From JBBIJH01 sp037446075 (lineage in GTDB: Bacteria; Bacteroidota; Ignavibacteria; UBA10030; JAHEZR01): a stretch of DNA of 20,351 nt. The notes under the pieces are model-generated. The model saw nothing but the letters and a program-made list of their open reading frames with translations. It was not told the origin of the DNA and did not search any database. The stretch is from contig JBBIJH010000035.1 in assembly GCA_037446075.1 (NCBI GenBank), positions 1 through 20,351 of the forward strand, given 5' to 3'. The position numbers and the translations under genes are program-made. Below, in pieces: positions 1 to 8,035 of the stretch (position 1 is its first letter; each line of letters begins with the position of its first letter).

Positions 1-2887
1 CGGCGGGTTGCACGAAGCTCGAAATCATGCTCCAGCCTTGAGGGAGGATGATACCATGCGACATGGTATCGGCTCTCGTTGTAAAACTCCAGACGGTCGA
101 CCAAGCACCCGTTCCACCAGCATTGGATGCATTGACGCGCCAGTAGTAGGTGGTGTTGTTGCTGAGACCACTAACAGCATAGGAGGTAGTAGTAATTCCG
201 CTCTGGTTCACGACCGTCGTTGAGAAATTGGAGTTTGTGGACAATTGGAGTTGGTACGATGCTGCACCGCTGGAGGCATTCCAGCTCAAAGCAGGATTTA
301 CTGCAACCCCCCTTGCGCCGTCTGCGGGGGAGGAGAGTGTTGGAGCGACGGGTGGATTCACTGCTCCGGCTGATACTAAACGAACATCGTCCAAGTACCA
401 TGTTGTACCAGTACCATCTGCGATAGAGATTATGTCGAGCACATTACTACCAGCTTGAAACTCACTCATTGGAATAGAAACAAGACTCCACTGATTCGCA
501 GGTATGTCTCTTCTGATAAACCCTGGGGGATAATCCTGCCCGGTATCTGTACTACCGTGAATCCACAGTGTAACGCCCGTTGTACCTCCGTGAGCTCTAA
601 ACTCGAGTGAGCTGTAAAGATTTGGATCGAGATGCACGGTGTTCCCCCAGCTCCCACTATGGAAGCTTTCTCCTCCCCAAATTGAGCTAATTACCTTAAT
701 CGAGTTCGTGCCACTGTAGACAGGAGAAGGGTTGTTAAGCGTAACTGTCGCACTCCAAGGGTTACTGATCCATGGCGAAACAATCCCATCTTGGTATATC
801 CAATTATCTGGCAACCCGGTCACTGTTGTGAAACTGCGTACTGCGGACCAATTACTTGTTCCTCCTGCATTCGATGCGTTGACCCGCCAGTAGTACGTCG
901 TATTGTTCGCCAGACCACTGACGGAATACGAGGTTGTCGTAATCCCGGTCTGATTTACGGCTGTGCTAGAGAAACTTGAACTCGCCGAGACCTGTAGCCC
1001 GTAGGAGGTCGCTCCACTGGATGCGTTCCAACTCAGCGCAGGATTCGTCGAAATCCCTGTTGCCCCATCTGCTGGCGAGGAGAGTGCGGGGACAGATGGT
1101 GGTGGCGGCGGTGTGGCGGTTGTGAAGCTTCCCACTGTAGACCAACTGCTCGTACCACCCGCGTTTGATGCGTTGACGCGCCAATAATACATGGTACTAC
1201 CGGAGAGTGGTCCAATACTATAACTCGTCGCGGTAAGACCTATCAGGTTGACCAAGGTGGCAGAGAAATTTGAGTTCGTCGAAACCTGCAGTCCATAGGA
1301 GGTGGCACCGCTCGATGTGTTCCAACTCAGAGTCGGTGTTATCGACACGCCCGTAGAACCATTGGCGGGTGAGACCAAAGTCGGAACTGCTGGCGGTGGA
1401 GGTGGGGGTGCAGTCGTGAAACTTCTCACTGTGGACCAACCGCTCGTACCACCGGCACTTGTTGCGTTCACACGCCAGTAATACGTGGTACTATAATTTA
1501 GCCCAACCAGGGAAAACAAAGTTGTTGTAATGCCCGTTTGGTTGACAATAGTAGCCGCAAAGTTAGCTGAGGTTGAAACCTGAATCCCATAGGAAGTTGC
1601 CCCACTCGAACTATTCCAAGCGAGGGTTGGACTAGTACTGATCCCAGTGGCACCGTCTGATGGAGACGAAAGAGTTGGTGCACTCGGGGCTTCAACAGGC
1701 GTCAATCCAGTTTTCAACGTCTGAAGTAGGGAATCACGCGCCCCTGCCGGCAGGTTTGCCCTGTAACCGCCTCCTAGAGCCCAAACGATGAGTCCTCCGA
1801 GGCCCTTTTGTTTGACATAATTTATCTTTGCCAGTGTTGACTGTTGGTTAGTGTAAGATATGAAGTGGTCATTGGCAGACCCTGACTGATCTATCGAAAT
1901 GTAAGACGACTGCGGCCCGGGATCCCAGAGAAACTTTGCAACCGGATTGCCCTGCCATGTATCCATTAGTTCGTAGTAAGGAATGCCTCCAGCGCGATAC
2001 TGGTTGGGCGTGGTCGTCCAACTTTGACGTGGCTTTGTCACACCATTTGTCGTCCCGCTAACGATTCCTCCTTGCCAATCGTAACCATACCAGTCGATAC
2101 CGATCCCCAGCTTGCTGAAGGGAATTCCGTAGGAATTCCAGTTATTCACAATTGTCTCACAATTGGGTGGCGGTTGTCCGTTGCTTGGAAAGACAAACGG
2201 ATTCCCGATCGAGTCCTTAGCAAAAATTGGGTCATTGTGCCACGTTACCCACCCTGGCCAAGGTCCAGAGAGGTCGTAGGTCATAATATTGATTTGGTCA
2301 AATTTCTGCCAGACTCGGGCAAATCCTGCTGGATAGTAATAACTCGCAGCGGCATTAAGCAGGGGTCGCGGGCTTATTGTCCCCAGAGAGTCATAGAGCT
2401 GGTTTATTAGTTTTCTAAACAGCGTTGTATCTTGGTCAGACATTGGCTCCCAGTCAATGTCAATCCCATCATATCCCCTCCTTAAAACGTTCATCAAATT
2501 GCGAATAAAGTTAGCTCTGTTGGCATCAGATGATGCAGACCTAAATGCACCATCAGTAGCCCAACCGCCGACGGTGAATACTACCTTTACGCCCTTAGCG
2601 TGCGCTTTTGAAATCACGCCGAGCGAATTTGTCAAGCTGAAATTTCCATTATCGGCAAGGTCATTCAAGGTACCATCATTGTTGGGCCAAGTGTTAAAAT
2701 GACTTATGTGGGTCATTGCAGTATAATCAACCTTGTCGGATGTCATCCGACCCTGACTATCCTGATACCCCTGCATCCAGCTCTCGTAATAAGTATTGAT
2801 CCAGATACTAGATTGAGCCTTAATCTCGTTATAGAGACCAAGGACAGAGCTCAGCGTAATCAAGAATAGTATAGATATTGTCTTCAT
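1..2887 (-). CDS. Secreted multi-domain GH18 chitinase-like protein with FN3 and CBM-like modules (3' end beyond window)
   Basis: The frame is open for about 962 codons and runs off the left edge. ATG at 2887 has GGAGG 8 bp upstream (plus strand 2896-2900). Residues 1 to ~25 form a signal peptide (MKTISILFLITLSSVLG, then a KAQ cleavage-type site). A GH18 barrel follows at ~27-395, with the catalytic motif GYDGIDIDWEPM; the acid/base Glu is residue ~147. It ends in the typical GLGGLIVWALGGG strand. Three FN3 domains lie at about 399-492, 499-589 and 596-686, separated by Pro-rich linkers. A beta-sandwich carbohydrate-binding-like module at ~687-838 ends TWYLDDVRLV. A fourth FN3 occupies ~844-934, and the visible part ends in LPQGWSMISSFVQPA. 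GH18 enzymes hydrolyse beta-1,4-GlcNAc polymers or related glycans. The catalytic domain is a paralogue of the one at 5126-6268. The true substrate (chitin, peptidoglycan or the locus's own polysaccharide) is not readable from sequence. Confidence 0.93.
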   Translation of the reverse strand, partial: MKTISILFLITLSSVLGLYNEIKAQSSIWINTYYESWMQGYQDSQGRMTSDKVDYTAMTHISHFNTWPNNDGTLNDLADNGNFSLTNSLGVISKAHAKGVKVVFTVGGWATDGAFRSASSDANRANFIRNLMNVLRRGYDGIDIDWEPMSDQDTTLFRKLINQLYDSLGTISPRPLLNAAASYYYPAGFARVWQKFDQINIMTYDLSGPWPGWVTWHNDPIFAKDSIGNPFVFPSNGQPPPNCETIVNNWNSYGIPFSKLGIGIDWYGYDWQGGIVSGTTNGVTKPRQSWTTTPNQYRAGGIPYYELMDTWQGNPVAKFLWDPGPQSSYISIDQSGSANDHFISYTNQQSTLAKINYVKQKGLGGLIVWALGGGYRANLPAGARDSLLQTLKTGLTPVEAPSAPTLSSPSDGATGISTSPTLAWNSSSGATSYGIQVSTSANFAATIVNQTGITTTLFSLVGLNYSTTYYWRVNATSAGGTSGWSTVRSFTTAPPPPPPAVPTLVSPANGSTGVSITPTLSWNTSSGATSYGLQVSTNSNFSATLVNLIGLTATSYSIGPLSGSTMYYWRVNASNAGGTSSWSTVGSFTTATPPPPPSVPALSSPADGATGISTNPALSWNASSGATSYGLQVSASSSFSSTAVNQTGITTTSYSVSGLANNTTYYWRVNASNAGGTSNWSAVRSFTTVTGLPDNWIYQDGIVSPWISNPWSATVTLNNPSPVYSGTNSIKVISSIWGGESFHSGSWGNTVHLDPNLYSSLEFRAHGGTTGVTLWIHGSTDTGQDYPPGFIRRDIPANQWSLVSIPMSEFQAGSNVLDIISIADGTGTTWYLDDVRLVSAGAVNPPVAPTLSSPADGARGVAVNPALSWNASSGAASYQLQLSTNSNFSTTVVNQSGITTTSYAVSGLSNNTTYYWRVNASNAGGTGAWSTVWSFTTRADTMSHGIILPQGWSMISSFVQPA
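85..1690 (-). repeat. Four tandem-type FN3-encoding units, interrupted by a CBM-like module
   Basis: Four diverged copies of a ~95-codon unit encode fibronectin type III domains. Each has the pattern SPADGATGI, LSWNASSGATSYGLQVS, TTYYWRVNASNAGGTS, SFTT. The conserved Trp codon of YYWRVN lies at about 1477, 1183, 889 and 140, so the first three copies are spaced ~295 bp. A carbohydrate-binding-like segment separates the third and fourth. The repeats are protein-level modules that have drifted at DNA level and stay in one reading frame. They probably act as extended spacers that hold the catalytic domain away from the cell or bind polysaccharide. Confidence 0.85.
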
Positions 2888-3141
2888 TTCATTGACCTCC
2901 ACCCGATACGCCCCATTCTGCCTGCACGAACGACGACCCACTTCGACCCCGTGTCGTTTTTTTTCACGCGCACCAACGCGACTCATTTGCTCTCACCGAA
3001 AAGCATACATTCAAGCAATTGAAGAATTCTGCGCCCAGCGATTGCGGCTCTGTGTGGTTCGAGGATCGGTGACTTCTGGTGACCCCATTCGATGTGTGGG
3101 AAGAGAGAGACTTGACTGAATACTGCTCGGATGTGCCAACA

Positions 3142-3170
3142 AATATACCAAAAAGATTCGAGTTGATCAA
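3142..3170 (-). promoter_or_regulatory. Candidate sigma-70-like promoter for the large GH18 gene
   Basis: On the minus strand TTGATC (plus 3165-3170) and TATATT (plus 3142-3147) are separated by exactly 17 bp. They match the consensus at 4/6 and 5/6 positions. Transcription would begin near 3135 and give a leader of about 250 nt before the ATG at 2887. The assignment rests on motif match only. If the organism uses a Bacteroidota-type sigma consensus the call fails. Confidence 0.3.
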
Positions 3171-3172
3171 CT
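3161..3172. promoter_or_regulatory. 12-bp perfect palindrome overlapping the candidate -35 box
   Basis: AGTTGATCAACT is its own reverse complement and covers the putative -35 hexamer of the promoter above. That is a position where a dimeric repressor could bind. Palindromes of this length occur by chance, and no second copy was noticed upstream of other genes in the window. Confidence 0.2.
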
Positions 3173-3399
3173 TTCCTAACAACTTAAGCCGCCCCTTTCG
3201 AGGTCCTCATACTAGGGCGAGACCCCAATCTTCGGTGTCGGGGTCCCAGTAACCAGTTAGACTAAGCTTTGCCTCGAATGACTTAGTGTAGCCTGACCAG
3301 GGCCCCTACTCTTCCTTCCCTCTCTTCAGATCGGCCTATTTGAGTCCAGGGTTCCCAGCAATTCCCGGGTTGCGGAGGAGCGCACTAAGCGAAATCCGT

Positions 3400-3413
3400 G
3401 GGATGCGCATCCC
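3400..3413. repeat. 14-bp perfect palindrome in the intergenic region
   Basis: GGGATGCGCATCCC is a perfect palindrome with no central spacer, about 510 bp upstream of the large GH18 start. The symmetry stops at both flanks (T versus G). It is either a protein-binding site or coincidence; no T-run follows, so it is not a terminator. Confidence 0.2.
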
Positions 3414-3980
3414 GCCAGCCTGCAATCAAGGGGCCTCAGACCTTAAACCAAGAGGCGTCATTGGACGTTCGCACTCTTTGTGCGCCGCTCCTTTGCCGTG
3501 CAAGGCTTTCCTGTCCCTCACTGCATTGTGAGGCGCACTAGGGAACCCTCTGTGATAGAAATGCACAACCTATGTGCCATGGATGAGCGACCATGAGACA
3601 AGTGAATACCCAACCAGGCTCTTGAATTCTTTGATGCTCCAAGGAATGGGAACACGGTGATAAGGCTATCTTTGTACTTTTTACCAATAGTTTGTATTTT
3701 CTTCCCTTCCTTGGTCTTTTTGCTACTCGACTTCAGTCAAGGATCAGAGCCGGTTGGCTCTTCCGCCGGGTGCTGACCCACACGTTCCTTATCCGCCTCC
3801 ATTGTTTAGGTGAAGGCAGGTGCCTACCAGGTCAGCCCAGGAGGCTGGAAGTGCACTCTGTGTATATAAAATAATAGTGCATCTGGTACGGTTTCCCTAC
3901 CTACACAGGCTAGATCAACGCGATTTCTCTCGGGTGGTCTTGATCCGAGCTCCTGGAATCGATCTGGCAATAGGGGAAAG

Positions 3981-3996
3981 GGGTCTCACTAGACCC
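3981..3996. repeat. Small hairpin, 6-bp stem and 4-nt loop
   Basis: GGGTCT-CACT-AGACCC folds into a perfect 6-bp stem. No U-tract follows on the plus strand, and only a CTTTCCCC stretch follows on the minus strand, so a terminator role is weakly supported. It lies within the gene-poor gap. Confidence 0.15.
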
Positions 3997-4505
3997 GATG
4001 CAGGATGCCCGACGAGGTTCGTTCCATAGCATTCTCCACGGGCGGTTACCACCTTCTAATTCAATAGGCCTCGAGGGGCTCACTGAGGCTCAAGCAAACA
4101 GCCAGGTGTTCGAGAGTTAGACCCGCGGCGAAGGCGTGCCCTGCGGCGTTCTAATGCTCGTCGACCCGCCAGTGGGGGTCTGGACGTTCAATCTTCTGGG
4201 TGGATTCCAAGCAGTAGTAAATCGCCCCCTCGGAACATCTTCTCGAGCTGCGCAAATTGGGTACAGTGAATCCCTAGGCTTAGTCCAAGGATCCGTCGCT
4301 TGCTCTTTTCACAGGGCGCAACGAATTCTTCTAAGATTAGATAGGTCAACTCTCTATTAGAGGAGAGGAATGTGGTGTCGAGGCGAGTTTGTTTCTCTTC
4401 TTTAGGATCGGTCTTTTGCAGGCACTCTTGCATGACTGCCTGTTTCAACAAGCCCATCAGATGCAAAGAGGAGAGACTTGGGATCCAGCCTCCGAGAGCC
4501 TGCAA

Positions 4506-5033
4506 TCACCCTTCAAGACCTACCAGTGGGGATAATTCTATGAGCTGACCAGTCGTATCCAGTCCAAAGCAACGATCGCTGAGATTATCGTCAAAGTCGT
4601 TGCTTGTGATCTGGACCATTATCAATCGCGGATTATAACGCTGTCCATTGGCTCCCAGAAGTATTATCGCGTATCCGTTAGCTGCGTTTCCCATGTCGGC
4701 ACTCAGCACGGGAATCTTGTGTACACCGGAGCCTATTGCTAAGGCTGCTCAAACCAGGGCTGGAAATTCATCACCGCCGTTCACCCGATATCCTGCTTTG
4801 AATGAATCATGCAGCAAAAGTATAGCCCAATTGGAGAGCGAGTCCCCTTCGGGTCTCCAGAATCCTTCTGAGTCTAAGGTGGACCTCCTCCTGAAGGCTG
4901 GCGTGATTTGTATGCAACTAAGATTTCTTCTTAGCCTTTGATCTAGATAAGGAGGACCTTCGGAGAAGGAAAGTCCCGCGCTTCGAACGGGCACAAACAA
5001 CCGTACTAGTGACTCTCCGGCGCAAGGGTTCAA
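4506..5033 (-). pseudogene. Possible decayed ORF with one in-frame TGA
   Basis: One minus-strand frame stays open from 5033 down to the stop at 4506, except for a single TGA at about 4749-4751. The sequence around the stop reads GGDEFPALV, stop, AALAIGSGVHKIPVLSADM in continuous phase, which suggests a nonsense mutation in a once-coding stretch of about 175 codons. I do not recognise the family, and no clear start or ribosome-binding site is visible. It sits just downstream of the compact GH18 gene on the same strand. The alternative is a chance open frame in noncoding DNA, which is at least as likely. Confidence 0.22.
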
Positions 5034-5125
5034 AGGGATTAACGTGAGGATTATAGTGTTTTCTTTGGTAGGGGTCTCTCCGTCTGAAGCTCCCTGTCCA
5101 TTTTTAACTGAAGCATTACATCACC

Positions 5126-6268
5126 CTACTTAGATGCAGCGATCGCAGCTTTCACAGCCTGGAGCAAATTGTCAGGGTTCTTCACCCCAGGTCTCCATCC
5201 TCCACCCAATTCCCAAATGATAACGCCGCCGAGTCCCTTACTGCTCGCGTACTTGATCTTCTTCTTACAGGTCTCCTCATTGTCATAGGAAATAAACTTG
5301 TCTTCCGAGGCGCGGGGCTTGTCGATGCTTAGATAAGCGGCTTCAGCATCCGAGTCCCAGCGCTCATACTCTCTCTGGTAGAAGCTGTCCATTATCGCGT
5401 GGTATGGCACATTGGGCTGGACCGACGGTGCAATAGCCCAGCGCTGTCTTGGCTGTGTCACCCCCCCGGTCGGGGTTCCCAAGCCACCACTCCAAACGTA
5501 ACCGTAGAAGTCAATTCCAATCCCGAGTTTGTTCGCAGGCACTCCCAAGGCAAGCATCCTCTTGATATATGTGTCTGCAGACGGAAGCGGATTGCCATTA
5601 GGAAACGTATAGTTACCATTAAAGATGGGGGCGTTGTGCCATACTACCCATCCACCCCACGGCCCTGACATGTCATAGGTCATGAGATTGATCTGATCGA
5701 ATTCGTTTTGCAATTGGGCAAAGATGGGATACTCCCAGCCAACTGCTGCCGTGAGAAGAGGCTGTGGATTTAGTTTGTTCAAGGCCGCCCTCAGCTCCCG
5801 AATAAAGGCGACATAGTCGGTGGCATTGTGAGGTTGCATATCCTCCATGTCAATATCAATCCCATCGTAATCATTCTTCGTCATGAAATCCACAAGGTTG
5901 CTTACAAACCGCGCGCGATTCGAAAGACTCATCGCACCTTCGTATACATCGCGACACCACCAGCCCCCGACGGCGATGAGTATCTTTTTTCCGGCGTTAT
6001 GGACAGCCTGAACCGTCGCGGGAATCTGCGCTTGTTCAATAAAGCTGCCGGTATTCAAGGTGCCGTCTGCATTTGGCCTGATGGAGAAGTGGACAATGTG
6101 AGTGACTGCTGTATAGTCGATCTTATCAGGAGGCAGGTGATTTTGCATCCAGCTGGCATAGTAAGCAGTAACCCATATGTTTTGGTTCGGCGGAGTTTCC
6201 GGAGGATTCGTCGCTGAGTCGCAAGACATGAGATACATCAGAAATGGTAGAGAGATGATAGCGCTCAT
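5126..6268 (-). CDS. GH18 chitinase-like glycosidase, predicted lipoprotein
   Basis: This is a 380-residue protein. The ATG at 6268 is chosen because GGAG lies 9 bp upstream (plus 6278-6281) and the protein then begins with a short lipoprotein signal. The signal is MSAIISLPFLMYLMSC, with lipobox LMSC and Cys16 as the acylated residue. The TTG codon at 6340 would bury this signal. After a Pro-rich linker, the GH18 barrel spans ~30-378. The catalytic motif DYDGIDIDMEDM has its acid/base Glu at residue 142, and the C-terminal strand is GLGGVIIWELGGG. It shares long stretches of pattern with the GH18 domain of the large protein at 1-2887 (for example DYTAVTHIVHF versus DYTAMTHISHF). The two are therefore paralogues, this one without accessory modules and probably membrane-anchored. 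The substrate is unknown; chitin, chito-oligomers and an amino-sugar exopolysaccharide are candidates. Confidence 0.93.
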   Translation of the reverse strand: MSAIISLPFLMYLMSCDSATNPPETPPNQNIWVTAYYASWMQNHLPPDKIDYTAVTHIVHFSIRPNADGTLNTGSFIEQAQIPATVQAVHNAGKKILIAVGGWWCRDVYEGAMSLSNRARFVSNLVDFMTKNDYDGIDIDMEDMQPHNATDYVAFIRELRAALNKLNPQPLLTAAVGWEYPIFAQLQNEFDQINLMTYDMSGPWGGWVVWHNAPIFNGNYTFPNGNPLPSADTYIKRMLALGVPANKLGIGIDFYGYVWSGGLGTPTGGVTQPRQRWAIAPSVQPNVPYHAIMDSFYQREYERWDSDAEAAYLSIDKPRASEDKFISYDNEETCKKKIKYASSKGLGGVIIWELGGGWRPGVKNPDNLLQAVKAAIAASK

Positions 6269-6385
6269 TCGACTCTTCTCCGATTTTGATATTTTCGTTC
6301 CCCTTCCCACAAGAACTAGAAAAATTGACAAGATCCCCAAGGAGCGACAATGATATTCAGGCCTGCTGACACGTTTGTCCGAGCG

Positions 6386-6646
6386 TCACTCATAGCGCAA
6401 CCCAAGAGCTGCTCGCTTGCTGCTGCCCGGTACGGGCGAATCAAACACTCCTAACTTTTGAAGAAATATATCAATTGCATCCGCCGCAATTCGATGCCCC
6501 ATCGGATTCCAGTGATGATCATGAGAAAACCTTACAGGCATAAAGGTGATTTCGAAATCTTCGTTGAGTGGGGGATTATGGAATCATATCCTTTTCTGCA
6601 ATCTTCTTTTAAGAATCTCCTTTCCTCGTCACTCATCGCAATGCCT
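6386..6646 (-). pseudogene. C-terminal remnant of an SGNH/GDSL-type hydrolase, frameshifted
   Basis: The minus strand ending at TGA 6386-6388 reads RFSHDHHWNPMGHRIAADAI, the classic SGNH block V with the catalytic Asp and His (D..H.NP.GH). It is followed by a typical helical C-terminus. Upstream, the adjacent frame supplies SDEERRFLKEDCRKGYDSII. Adding one base to the five-G run at plus 6570-6574 would join the two as GYDSIIPPLNEDFEI. Such proteins are esterases or O-acetyltransferase partners in polysaccharide loci. Only about 85 residues are recognisable where the family usually has 200-350, and the CelD-like gene ends just upstream at 6727. It is therefore N-terminally truncated as well as frameshifted, and probably non-functional. 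Confidence 0.6.
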
Positions 6647-6726
6647 ACGAGCATCAGCAGCAGTAACCTTGACAGGGTAAAGGGCCTGAACGCGTTCCTT
6701 CCCCTAGGTCCCACCGCTTGGCTCAC

Positions 6727-7908
6727 TCAGGTCGTTGGGGCGCCCATATGTTCCCTCACCCTGTAGAACAGCCTCTTCGCATGGTGTGCTGGCAAGTGCA
6801 GCGCGGTGTGGCGAACGAGGGCTCTAACCTCGCGCTTCAGGATTGCCACGGCGGGATGCGTTTTCAGCTTCTGGATTCTTCGAGCTGCGGTATACCAGGA
6901 AGGCAGTTCCACACTTCCCCCCCAAAGGGGAACCGATCCATTCATGAACCGTTGCTTGTATGTAATCCGACGCGTGTGACCAAGATCGATTGTATCAAGT
7001 CCCAGTGACTCGGCACTCTCTGCCATCTTGAGGAGGAGAAGTAGACCAGGCGAGTAGACTGCATACTGTGGATCGTACACCGGAAACCACCAATGCCAGA
7101 CCCGAGAGGAACGGATCCCAAAATGCATGGCTACGATGTAATCGCCTGCGTACAGTACTGATAACATGCCTGCGAAGCCCTTGGATTGGGTCGCAAAGAT
7201 TTTTTCAAGCAGTTTACCCGGCCAAGTCGAGTCGAAGAGATTTGCAGCTCCCGTACGCCGATACTGGTTGGCTTTCCACTGCATCAACATGTGCAACAGG
7301 CTGATGTCCGAGACGTGCTCGACAAAATGCAATGGGCCCACCTCTCGTGCAAGCTTCCGCAATAAGGTGGCTATCTCGGAACGCGGATGGTACTTGACCG
7401 CGAGATAAGCTTCGTAGCCACCTGACAAGTCGATGATGGGAGACTCAAGCTCGTTCCGATGAAACGGCTCGAAAATCTTCTGAGTTCTGGGTATATACTT
7501 GAAATCCCAAATTGCAAGCTGGCAACCTCGTATGACCTTCCGTACGTTGCACTGGAGTCCCGGCTCTGTGATAATCCCATGATAGTCGGTCATCGGCACG
7601 CCCACCGCTTGACCGACCGGCGCATCACCGCGCTGAAAGGGGAAGAACCCAACCGTACGGCCGTTTTCCCGCAAGATTCCGACGTAGACGTCGTCCCGTA
7701 CCGAAGCCACAGCTTGGATATATTCTGGACAAAAAAAGGGCTCGCCAGAAGCAGGTTGGTCCTTTGCAAGTTCGACCAACACGCCAGCTGGTAAGGTGTG
7801 AGCGCGCGAGCAGGGACGTGGGTTATGTCCATAGATCTTTCGGTGTTTCGCTGAGAGACAAGCAGCGGTTGCATCGCTGGCAGTTGGAAGCACGATCGGC
7901 TTCAGCAA
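6727..7908 (-). CDS. CelD/BioF2-like GNAT acyltransferase
   Basis: This protein of about 393 residues resembles the CelD/BioF2-like family (Acetyltransf_6), a GNAT-fold group common in cellulose and other exopolysaccharide clusters. The N-terminal half carries the family's FFCPEYIQAVASVRDDVYV and VGFFPFQR strands and the DYHGII motif at 108-113. The acetyltransferase domain spans ~175-330, with WKANQYRRTG, a YIVAMHFGIR beta-strand and LGLDTIDLGHTRRITYKQRF. It presumably acylates an amino sugar or carrier-linked intermediate in the cytoplasm; donor and acceptor are not known. The start is uncertain: TTG 7908 is the first start-type codon after an in-frame TGA, there is no good Shine-Dalgarno sequence, and no in-frame ATG appears before residue 106. 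Its own candidate promoter lies at 7998-8026. Confidence 0.85.
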   Translation of the reverse strand: MLKPIVLPTASDATAACLSAKHRKIYGHNPRPCSRAHTLPAGVLVELAKDQPASGEPFFCPEYIQAVASVRDDVYVGILRENGRTVGFFPFQRGDAPVGQAVGVPMTDYHGIITEPGLQCNVRKVIRGCQLAIWDFKYIPRTQKIFEPFHRNELESPIIDLSGGYEAYLAVKYHPRSEIATLLRKLAREVGPLHFVEHVSDISLLHMLMQWKANQYRRTGAANLFDSTWPGKLLEKIFATQSKGFAGMLSVLYAGDYIVAMHFGIRSSRVWHWWFPVYDPQYAVYSPGLLLLLKMAESAESLGLDTIDLGHTRRITYKQRFMNGSVPLWGGSVELPSWYTAARRIQKLKTHPAVAILKREVRALVRHTALHLPAHHAKRLFYRVREHMGAPTT

Positions 7909-7997
7909 TGCACCTGTTTGCTTCGAGTGAGAATGCAGAGGCTGACGTCAGTTTAGTTCGCACACGCGAGCTCATACTTTTCTCCACTCAATGGGAA

Positions 7998-8026
7998 ACA
8001 ATAGTTGACACAATATCCAACGTCAA
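7998..8026 (-). promoter_or_regulatory. Candidate promoter upstream of the CelD-like gene
   Basis: On the minus strand TTGACG (plus 8021-8026, 5/6 match) and TATTGT (plus 7998-8003, 4/6) are 17 bp apart. They sit in the 127-bp gap after the GT4 gene, and transcription would start about 80 nt before the TTG start. The -35 also forms half of a TTGAC/GTCAA inverted repeat. This suggests the CelD-like gene need not depend on read-through from the glycosyltransferases. Confidence 0.3.
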
Positions 8027-8035
8027 GACCATGTT

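Larger units (their letters stand above)
2888..5125. other. 2.2-kb region without a convincing intact gene
   Basis: This gap between the two GH18 genes is unusually long for this otherwise tightly packed window. No frame longer than ~105 codons gives recognisable protein sequence on either strand, and I saw no tRNA-like or transposase-like segment. It contains a candidate promoter for the downstream GH18 gene (3142-3170), a 12-bp palindrome on its -35 box, a 14-bp palindrome (3400-3413) and small hairpins (3221-3245, 3981-3996). It also holds a minus-strand frame broken by one TGA (4506-5033). It may be gene-decay debris or a long regulatory or untranslated region. Confidence 0.6.

Noticed and set aside
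85..1690. Regular ~295-bp repeats considered as a CRISPR-like or tandem noncoding array
   Set aside because: The units are FN3 protein domains in one continuous frame, with divergence typical of protein modules and far too long for CRISPR repeats.
2024..2410. 128-codon plus-strand open frame
   Set aside because: It is antisense to the GH18 catalytic domain and has no recognisable protein pattern.
3040..3120. GGTTCGAGGA stretch as a possible tRNA T-arm
   Set aside because: No matching acceptor stem, anticodon arm or D-arm could be found around it.
3221..3245. GACCCC...GGGGTC hairpin as a terminator
   Set aside because: The stem is only 6 bp with a 13-nt loop, no T-run follows on either strand, and there is no gene end nearby to terminate.
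4188..4505. 105-codon minus-strand open frame in the gap
   Set aside because: It begins at TTG without a ribosome-binding site, and the composition is not protein-like. It is kept only as part of the gene-poor interval.
2888..5125. Insertion-sequence remnant
   Set aside because: No transposase motif, terminal inverted repeats or target-site duplication was seen.
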